Positions 34,601 to 45,400 of a stretch of 64,000 nt of DNA are shown here, in pieces (positions within the stretch are counted from its first letter, which is position 1; each line of letters begins with the position of its first letter). The notes under the pieces are model-generated. The model did no database searches. It was not told the origin of the DNA and was given only the letters and a program-made list of their open reading frames with translations. A program made the translations under genes and the position numbers. Origin of the DNA: Euglena gracilis (taxonomy: Eukaryota > Euglenida > Euglenophyceae > Euglenales); the NCBI GenBank assembly GCA_039621445.1, contig CP154956.1:25160743-25224742 (forward strand), given 5' to 3'.

Positions 34601-36242
34601 GGTATTTCTGTTGTTCAGTAAGTTTGCTGTGTGTTTGCATGCGTGCGCACGCGCACATGTGTGCACATGTACTGTTATGCATACACAAACGGGATGGGAT
34701 TTATTGTGGGATTTCTGTTGTCGAGTAACTCCTGCTGGATGTTCAGGAGAGCCAGCCCCACATTTTCATATTTTCTGAGTGCTTGCTCAACTCTTTTCCT
34801 TGTCTTTTCAGCGAAGTTCCTGAAGACCACTCGCTGTGGCCACAAGTGGAGGAAATCAATCGCTTGGTGGCGGAGGTGTTCTTTTGTCCCAACAGAAGAA
34901 GCATGGCAAAATTTGTTTGGATAAACCCGTTCCACATTTTGTCCTCCAACTGGGATCAATTTTTTTTGTTGAGCAAGATGCCCCCCCCCCGCATAATTAT
35001 TTGAGGTGGCTGGACATTTTTCCTTGGCGAAATGCTCCCTCGCCCCTTGCTGGCTGGCCAAAACTCTCACCCACACAATTTTTTTTATCCGTGGACCACG
35101 TTTTCCCTCTTAAAACCTGAGCTCGGAGTCCTCCAACACCAAGAGCACAAAAAATATGCACTGGGAGCCGGAAGCAGGGGCAGGGCTCAATGGAATGCTG
35201 GAAACCCTCTGGGTGGTGGGGGTTCACTGACCCTCGGTCAAAATGGGTCAGAAAAGGTTGTCAAACTCAAATTTTATATCAAAAAAGTGATTTAATTACA
35301 CAAATGGCAGTTTTTTTCCCGGCGTTTTTTCAGTTTCCATTTTTCTTGGTAGCCGGTTCAACTCCCAATAGGGCTTATTTCCAGCCAGGGGACCCTCATG
35401 GGGGCAGGCCAGCCAGCAGCTTTTTTCCAGCCAGCCAAACTATCCAGCCTCTGGGCTGGACGGGGTGGGGGGTGGGGGCAGGGATTGATTGCAAGCCCTT
35501 CGGTTTTGCGGTAGGTGGTAGGGGGGGGGGGTAAGTTACTCCCTTCCTGGGGGCAAGGTGGTCGGGGGCGGGGTCTGGACCACCTCTCTTAGATGTTGGA
35601 AAGGGGTTCTGGACCCCCCAATGGCAGGTTCCAAAATTAGCGAAAATTTTTATTCCTGGAAAATGAGCAAAACTGCCTTTTCCCCTCACGTTTGAGCATA
35701 TTACACATTTTTTTGTTTTGGTGCAAAATATAAAAGATGTTCAAAAATTCCATTTCCATTTCCATTTTCAAATGACTTGGCCCGGGAAATTATACGTTTT
35801 GTGGATGGGCAAAGAGCTGGATATCGGGCCAAAATTGGTCAAAAATCCCTGATTTTTCTTTGAAAATGAATCCAAAAACACTCATGTTAAAAAAAATTTA
35901 AAATTTTTGGATTCATTTTCAAAGAAAAATCAGGGATTTCTGACCAGTTTTGGCCCAATGTCCGGCTCTTTGCCCATCCACAAAACTTATAATTTCCCGG
36001 GCCATGTCATTTAAAATCGTAAAAAAATTTTTGAGCATCTTTTATGTGGACGCGGGCACACGCACACATCTATCCATCCTTCCATCCATTGTCCATCCGC
36101 CCATGTGCACAGGCACACACACACACACACACACATGTGCACGCACACAGGCACGCATGCACGCACACACACCCTTCCATTCATCCATTTGTCTGTTGTC
36201 CACCCACATTTTTACGCAAAAGCAAACACCCACCCACCCACC

Positions 36243-36275
<33 letters not shown>

Positions 36276-36352
36276 CCACCCACACCCACACCCACCCACC
36301 CACCCACCCACCCACCCACCCACCCACCCATACCCACCCACCCATACCCACC

Positions 36353-36409
<57 letters not shown>

Positions 36410-39400
36410 ACACACCCACACAGCCACACACACCCACACCCACACCCACACCCACACCCACACCCACACCCACACACCCACACACACACGCGCGCGCGCG
36501 CGCACGCGCGCGTGCAAACACAAGCACAAACGCGAACCCACTGTCAGTGCTATCCCATCCCCAGGTGACGTCTCGCATCCAGGTGGCATCCTCCATTCCC
36601 CTGACAGCCAGAGTTCTGCCGCAGTGGTGGACCTCCTCCTCCCCCCTCCTGTGGCAAAACATTCCTCTTCCGTGCTGCTGGCCTCCCAAGAGCTCTGCCC
36701 CCACCCACCGGTGGGGCTGCGCCAGGAAGGGCGCCACAGCGGGGAGACAGAAAGGCAGCCCTCACAGGTGTGTGAAACCGTTTCTATTACATATTTTGTA
36801 TTTGAAGTTGACCACCTGTGATGAGAACCCCCAGGGGGGACAGATATGGGGGTTCCATCTGGAGGTGTGATACAGCCTTTTGGTGAGTGTGCATCAGGCT
36901 TCTGCTTAGTACTGGGGGGGGGCTTGACTGCAGGTAGTGGAAAACTTGGCCAGTGGAAAACCTGGCGGACCGGACTCCCCCCCCCCCAAGGGGCCTTTCC
37001 CCAGGCCCATAATACGGAATAAGCATATCGAAAGGGGGGCACTTGAAAGAAGAATATTGGCAGGATCTGGGGTCAGGTGAATCGACTGCCATGGAGCCAG
37101 TGCACCATCGCTGGGCAACCTAGAGCGGCGAGCCCATATTTGTGGAACTCCCGATACTGGCCTGCCTTGCGTGTGCTGCGTTTCCAGAGGCCGCCATCCT
37201 GGGCCTGTACAGCCGCGTCTGCCAGGCGGCGCACGAGGTGGCCAAGACCGCCTACCTGTGGCGCCGGCACCGCCTGCGGTACTACTTCCTGGAGGACGTG
37301 CAGAAGGCAGCCGCGCAGCCCAGCCACCAGGCGGTGGGCCGCATCCACCTGGCGGAGGTGTGCTTCCCGGCCCCACCCGACCCACCCCAAGGATGGCCCT
37401 CGTTTTCTAACCGATTTCAAAACACGTTTTTTTTTTGGCTCAAAATTACACAGCCTGCTATTCAATGAAAATTGAATAAATTGCTTTTTGGCGCCGGCCG
37501 CCATTTTTTTAATTTCAAGGAATTGTTCTCCCCAATCCCCATTCAGTGACACGGATTGAGACCAAGGTAAAATTTTCTTAGTGTGTCTGTCGCTGGCATC
37601 CTCAGGTCTGCGTCGTAGTGCCCTGAGAATGAATGCAAGCTTCCCTGTTTTCTGCACATTTAGATGGCCACAAAGCTTCGATGAAGGAAAGTATTGCTGA
37701 ATGTATGCTTTACATCCTCTGAGTTATCCCTCGTTGGATTTTTTTCAAAAAATGTTTTTCGAAAAAATTGTTTTCCTCTCGTGAAAAAAAAATGAAAACT
37801 TTTTCTCATTGGAACGCTTGTGCAGCTTTTTGCTTCAACCAATGCCACTTGCAGCCTACCAATTTTTTTTTCTGGAGCAACAGTTGGGCGGCTATGTCTG
37901 CGAATTTTCTTGTGTTTGCCCAGTGGTCATCTCAAACTACAATCCCAAAAGTTGCGTTCATGGACCCTTGCAAAAGGTCGAGGAGGGTCTGTACGAGTCA
38001 TTGCCGGAGAATTGAAAGGCCAGTTGAAAGACGCAAACCCATGAACTCGCTTGTTTGGGAACTTTGATCTTGTCACGAAGCTCAACAGCCCTGCCACAGC
38101 TGGAGTTTCTGCATGCATCAAGTGTAATACATGGGAGATTGGCTGAAGCACCGCCAGCAAATCAATGCCGCTTTTCGAATTGGCTGCTCCTCAACCGACT
38201 TGAGTGATTTATTGGCTTCGGCTGCCCATCTGCCAGCCACACGAAGTGGGACAAGGCTCCACGTCGTCGTGGAAGAACTGCAACAACATCCCCTTCCTGG
38301 GGGGAAGGAATTCGTCACTGCCGGAGGAAAGAATTTTGTACCAGCCATTTGTAATTGAACCAGTTGGTAAGTATAACAAGCCTGGTGGTATCATAATTGA
38401 AGAATAAAGTAATACCCCGTTGATTTATCCATCTCGTTACACAGGCAACTCAGCTCTGGAGCTTTCAAACTGAGGGAGAAAAGAGGCGAGACAAAGTAAA
38501 GACAAGACAATCTCATTGCAAAATACAAAACACAAACAACAACTGTACTCACCATTTTGTCCCCTCCCCTTGTCTTTCAAACCATGAAATCAGTAAGTGT
38601 CGAGCATGCGCTTGAAAAATCCAATTTTCATTCTTGATGTGTGATGTTGGTCAAAATGATTAAAGACCTCTTCACGATGAAAGGTTTCTCATAGCTTCCA
38701 CACCATCTGCTGCAATCCCTTAAATGAACCAATCAGTTCTGAACAATGCAAAAGGATTGTTGAGACACGATCTGCAGCGGTTTTTTTTTTTGCACTGTCA
38801 TGCTGGACCGCACTGCGTGCCTTTCCATGGGTGCACCGGAACTTTCCAGGGCTTGCCACTGACCACAGCTTCATTTTTAAGTCCCCCACAGCTTTAAGCA
38901 AGTCCCCCACAGCTGTCATGTTGTAACCCCCTCTCCAAATAACCCAGCGGTGCTTTTTTTTTAAAAAAAAAGGAAAGGTAAAAGTCCTTAATGGAATTTT
39001 AAGTTGTACCCAAATAACCTGGCAGGTGGAGGTGAAAAAAGGACAGTTCCAGCAATTCGGCGGTAATTTTGGCTCGCACAGTAACAAGCAGGGAGGGGAC
39101 CAGGGAGGGGAGTGGCTGAAATAAATTTCGGGCTGGACCAAAAAAAAACCTCGGCGCAAAACGTCAATTTTTTTTTAAAAAAATGGGTCAAAAAGTGGTC
39201 GTTTGTGAGGGCTTTGAGGTTTTCCAGCTCCATTTTTTTGGCTGAAAAATGCCAACTCGGCTGGGTTTTGTTTTTTGGGTTGTTTTTGGGTGCCCGCCGG
39301 GTCCAGCTGCCGGCTGGCCGGCCCCCCTGGACCCAGCACCTGGTTTTTTTTTTCCTTCCAGCCAGCACCTGTTTCCAGCCAGCCCACGGGACCCCCAGGG

Positions 39401-42400
39401 GGTCGTTAAGAAAACCTTTGGCCCTGGCCTGAATGGGAATTTCATCCAAGCCCGCCATGAGGCAGGGATTCGAAATTGTACACTGCCGTGTCACTCATGC
39501 ATTTGAGCTGCAATATGCTTTCTGCCCCTCCCCAAGGATCACGAATGGCCGCACGAGATGTTGTTGACACCATGGGTGGGGTGGAATAGTTGTATTTTGC
39601 CTCCCTCAAGCCCTGCCCCCCCCCCATTGTCATCGTCCTCCCTCCAGGGGAGACCGGGGCGAGTGGGGCCGTACCTGGACTGGTTGCAGTTCATTTACTG
39701 GACGCGTCTCCGGCGCTGGCTGCTGAATAGGTCAGCCACAAAAACCTCAATCCCCTGCTTGGTGATGCCTCCTTGCGGAAAGACGGACCGACGGCGGAGT
39801 CGAAAGGCAATCGAACGTTGTGGACCCCCCACGTCGAGAGTGAAAGTCGTTCAACACCAACGGATCCAAATCAGCGTTCGTTTGTGGTGCTGCGCCCCTG
39901 TCCGCCGCTGTGGCAATGGCACGCCCGGCTTGCACACGCGCTCGCCTCTCTGCAGCGTCGGGGCCACACTGGCGGTGGTCAGCGCAGCGGTGCTGTGGAG
40001 CGAGGTGGTCACCCCCATCGCCCCCCGCTGGTCCCTTGTGGCCCAGTCAGTGGCCATTGAGTATGGTCCCCTTATGCAGGTGTGATGGTGTTGTTGTTGT
40101 TTTTGAAACAATGCCAACAGGGATACGCATGGCAGCGAAAAAGTGTGGCACAATAATTGAGAAGGTGTGGCTTCGAAAAGTGTTGCATTTTGAGGCTTTG
40201 AGCCTCGTTTTATGTTTTTGCAATTTTTTGAATTGTTCATATCACTGATGACCCTCACCCATTCTTCACCATCTCTCACAGTTCTTGTGCTTTTCAAGCG
40301 ACGAGTCGAATTTCTTGTGATATCAGATGTCTTGTTTCAGGATTGCAGAACTGTTGAGCGGTAACCAATTTTTTTGTCATGTGGTTGTGCTGCAATTGAT
40401 TGGGGGTGGGATTTCATAAGCGATATGGTTATTGCCTTGGTAAGTGCGTGCCTGCAGACACCCAAGCTTTGGGTTTGAAACGTCTGCAACTGTGTCTTTA
40501 TTGTCGGAAGTGTGAAAAAGAAATTCAAAATTCATGCTTAGATTGGGTGAAAATGTGTTCAAGTGTTCAGGACAAAAGCTGACAGTAAACAATTGACAAA
40601 TCAATAAGAATGCGGAACACTCCCAATAAGAATGCGGAACACTCCTTCAAAGCCAAATTATCCACAGCAAATATTATTATGATTTCTGAATTGACCATAT
40701 GGACAAAAAATTTTGGTGTTCTCAACGTACGTGTGAGCACACACAAACACACACACACACACACACACATTCACTCATTCATACACACATGCACAAGTGC
40801 ACATGTGCACGCATTCCCAAGGTTACCCAAGGTTAATTTTGCCGTTCAGCCAATGCCCCCAAAGGTTTAAAAAAAATGAGTTTCCTTGGTTTGAAGGCAA
40901 TTTTTTGCGCATTTTTTTCCGGTAAATTTCAGCCAAGTGGGTCAGTGATGCCTGGCATCCAAATCTGAAACCAAAGTGAAATTTCATTCCTTTTTCTCAA
41001 GTCAGGGAAGCTTACAGGCTTAACAGACCAGTGCCGAGACCTGGTCCTTTTGCGCAAATGTGCACATCAACAAAAAATAAAAACAGTTTTGCTAATCAAC
41101 AATCTATCTTCTTGCCTGCCTGCCTTTTCATAACCAAGACGAACGTGTCGATTTGCGAAAATGTGCACGCCAACCAACACAAACAAATTAATTCATTTCA
41201 CTAGTGAGTTTTGACAGCATATCTGAGTCGCAGAAAGACAATTGATTCCAAAAAAAAAACAAGAGGGTGGGGAACAGATAGAAAACTGGTCCCCATTTCC
41301 GACGTGGCCTCCACCAGCACCAGCACCGCGCTTGCCTTCGGTACCTCCTCCGCAACCTGCCCGCCCGCCTTGTACAGGAGGGTCCGGCGGGGGCCTCATC
41401 AACCGGTCTTGGGCACACCACCTCCATCAGCAGACCCCCTCCCCTCTGCAGGATCTCCGAACGACGCGTAGTTCCCAGAGCGAACGACCCCCATAGTTCC
41501 CCTTGGTCCGTCGTACGCCCAGCTTGTGCACGTAGTGGTCCACGGTGCACCCAGTATCTAGCGCCCGTTGCAGCTGCCCACCGGCTTGTGTGTGTCGCAC
41601 TTTCCGACCGCTCCAACTTCTGCTTCACCTCCTGCGTCCTCCATTTCCGGTCCTCCACCTCCAGGGCCAGCCTCCGGTGCAATTGTTCCATTAACTGTCG
41701 CAGCTTGGCCCGTCGGTCCGGGACCATCAGCATCGCCCTGATCCAAGGATCCGCACCTTCGGCTTCTGGTACCAATGCGACCCCGGTGTCCGGGTTCCCT
41801 GCCAGAGGACGTGGAACAGCGGCAGCAGGCGGCGATACAGCACGCACGACACCTCCTTGAACGGGTGCCAAATGCCGTACAGCGGGGACCCGTTGACGCA
41901 GGCACTCGGAGGCGTCCCACCGTTGGAACTCCCGGCCACCCACCACCTTGAGCTGGTGGTACCACAGGTTAACGTCCACCAACAGCAGCAGTGGGGCTTG
42001 GACGTGGGCAACAACTCGGTATGCAGGAAGCTCAGCACCTGTAGCATGCCCACCTGCGAGGGAATCTTGTCCTCCGTCAGGCTGAAGAGCAGCCACCAGG
42101 AGCGCAGCGGTTCAACTCCAGAACGCTCAAAAGCCAGACCGAAAAAACCCACATGTGGTGTGCGCAAATGCGTATATGGACATTGTGGGATTGCTGAACA
42201 GGAAAATCCTTCACAGTGTCGGTAACCACCTCCACCCAGTATTCCAGACAAGGACAGACACCCGTCAATCGCAACCCCACCCAAAATGAGCGCACTGTGT
42301 GGGGCACATCCAGGGGAGGGGGGATGCGGAACTCCTCTGTGGACACCGGGTGAACCGTCACGTTGGTGATCATTATTATCACATATTTGAGGACCACAAA

Positions 42401-45400
42401 CGATTTTCAAAACAAACACACACTCCATCAGGTCTGTGTTGCTTGCAATTAATTTGTTGGTGTGCGCATTTGTGCACACCAACACTTTATTATATCTATC
42501 TCAAATCACAAAACACACCAAACCACACAAGCAACATTGCCCTCCTTCTCACCCTCTCATTTGATATTAAATTCTGTTAGTGTGCGCAATTGCGCACAAC
42601 GACACAATTCCGCATATTATTTTTAACATTTCAATTAGAACGTGGTTCTATTTCAAAACGGTGTGTTGCCCAACCCTGGTACAACCCAAAATTATAAGGG
42701 TCCCCCAAACCTCTCCAAACGTCTCCATTTTCTGGAAAACAACAAATTTTTACGCTTTCCAGACCCTCCAAAATAAAATGGGCAGCATGTAATTCCTGAC
42801 GCTATTTTGCCAGGCATCCAGTCATTTTCAACGGGTCATACAGGGTCAAAACCCAAAATCTGAACCTGTCGATTCTGGCCAGCGCAACCAGCAGGATTAT
42901 GTCCCTTACACTCTTGGCTATGCCCCGCGCCATTTGCAATTGTGCAAAAACACAATCTGTTGGAGAGGTGACAGCACACATTTTGTGGAGGGTTCCAGTC
43001 GCGCCTTAGGTCAGGAATTTGAAATGCGAACCGTCAGTGAATTAGAACCTTCGTCGCGATTTTTGTATGCTGAAAAAAGTTTTTTCCGACCAGGCAATCA
43101 GCGCTCCTGGGGCTTTCATAAAGAATGTCGATGTGCACATTGCCCACGCGGACAAAGAAATAATCCTCAAGTGCGAGATGTGCCCCCAAAGGCAGACACA
43201 TGGAAACTCAAAACAGCAACAAGAAAACAACAACAACAACTTTTTTTAAAAAAAGGGATTGGGTTTGTTTCATTTGTGCAATTTTGGCCAAAATGTTGCA
43301 CTCCCTTTCACCCCACCTGGAGTGTCTGAGCCAAATAATACACGGGGGGGGTGTACTTTTTGGGTGGTTGTCTATTTGGATCCTGCTTAGTGGTCAGCAT
43401 GCATGGGGTTTAAAGCGGGGAAGGGTGTCTGAAACTCAGTGCAGGAAGGGTGTCTGAAACTCAGTGCAACAAGGCAAGCTCTGGTTTTGCTTTAATTTTC
43501 GCCTTATTTTCTTTTATTGGGTGTTTTGAAAAATCGCAAGGCTTTTTTGCAACAAAAAATTGTAGTTGCTGAAGGCGTAAACGGTCCATTTTGGGCTTTA
43601 TTTGGACCATCAAAGTTTCCTTTCTTTAATTCTTTCCACTGGGAATTTGCGCGCACTCCAAAGTTCTAAATGCAACCTGCATTTTTTGCTTTATTTTGCA
43701 TTTTGTACTGCATATTTTGAGGTTTTGATGCCCACGAGTTTGTGGTAAATGTCTACTCAGATGTCATTGACAAAATGGTTTTCTGTCCTATCTGGAGCGG
43801 AGCATAACAAGCATTTTTGTGGTTTTTCTGCGCAACGTGATAGCTATCGATAGGTACTCAGCTATCAGCTATTTCCCCTTTGCATCACACCATATTATTT
43901 TCACGTATTTTGATGGTTCTGTCGTGGGGGTTAAAAGTGGAGGTGTTTGGCAGGAGTTCCCCTTGGCGTAGTTCTTGATAAGATATGTGTATGACACACC
44001 AACGCACACAACATGCCCTTTTGCTTCGGCAGGTGGCGATGTTCATCATGCTGGCCTACATTGCGGGCTGCGCCTACTGGGCCCTCTTCCACCTCAAGCT
44101 GTTTGACATGTACTCCCTGGTCGCCCATTATTCCCACCCCGCCCACCTCTGCTGGGCAGGCTACAACCTCTGCCGGTGCGCCACGGCCGGCCAATACACT
44201 CATTTCTTCCCTTGAACAACAGTGAACAACAGTGCCAACTGATGGCCGCAGCGATTGCTGCAACAGCATTTGGGGGGGGGGGGCAGCGTTGGATTTTTAT
44301 GGAAATTGGTCAGAAGTGGTTGATTTGTATAAATAGTAATATCTAACCTCCAAAGTGCACCATTTTATGTTTAATTCTGATATCTGCGTATGCACCACTG
44401 TCTGAAATTAAATTCCTGTTTTTTGGACGTTATGTTCTGTCCATGTTTTTCTCCAGACTTATTCTGCCACTGTGTTTTAACTTCCTGACAACCAGGAGTC
44501 TGCACTCAGAACATAGCCATCAAAATTTAGGATTCATTATCTGATGGATTGTTCTCAGGAACGATCCATTTTTTGCGAACTTTTTCGCTCCTCTTTCCGC
44601 GAAAACGAAGCAGATAACTGGCAGCTTTAGCAACTGTTGTTGAATTGGTTTGCATCTTCTGTCAGTTCAGATGCTGGTTGTGTGGTTTTCAATTCATTGT
44701 GTGTTTTTGGTATCTGCCTCTCAAGGTTTTTGTAGCAGCAGTGCAGACTGCTGGCTTTCAATTGGGGACCTCACCCAGCAGGACCCAGGGGAGTCCCCCG
44801 TCGCTTTCTCACGTGTCTTCGGCAACATGGCCGCCATTGGTTTGCTGGGCAGTTGGTTTCGACGGTGTGCGGCCAAGTGCGATGTGGGTGTGGGTGAGGG
44901 TGGGTGGGTGTGTGTCTGTGAATTTGGTGATGACAGCCCAGAAAAGAACGAGGGTAGAAAGGAGAAAAAGGAAGAAAACAGAAAAAGGGAGAAGGGGGTG
45001 GGGCTAAGGGGGGGGAGAGGGGGGGGAGGGGGGGGGGGGGGTGGGGGTGGGGGGGTGGGGGCGGGTTTTTTTTTTTTTTTTTTTTTTTTTTTTCAGCCAA
45101 AGTGAAGGGTTAGATTTGGGTTGATAGGATTACACCAGAGTGCCATGGGGTAATAACGTTTATCAAGGGGTGCAACCTAATTCCCGTGGAATGCTGCTCT
45201 TTCCAGGCATTATATTGATGGGGGGGAAATGGTGAAGTCAAAATTGAAAGGAAGTGGAGTTTGTGGGTGTGCAAGACTTCCAGGGAGGTTCTTCCCATCC
45301 ATCACAGCTGGTTTGTCCCTTCCTTCCTGCTGGCTTTCGCTGCCTTCACCTTTTTCCACGGCTTCACCCACTCGTTGGCTTTCTGTGCCTTGGGCTCAGT

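Larger units (their letters stand above)
34876..37187. other. Intron region holding an unfound exon
   Basis: Contains the 35.7-36.0 kb fold-back and the CA/CCCA microsatellite. An open stretch at about 36565-36770 after ATCCCCAG and before TCACAG|GTGTGT is the best exon candidate, but its phase does not fit both neighbours. Confidence 0.5.

Noticed and set aside
35950-37042. Thr/His/Pro and Cys/Val/Gly ORFs (231-306 codons)
   Set aside because: Translation of the CA/CCCA microsatellite joined to intron DNA.
45066-45104. 3' splice site after the 29-T run
   Set aside because: The frame after that CAG does not continue exon 13; the acceptor at 45307 fits phase and family sequence.
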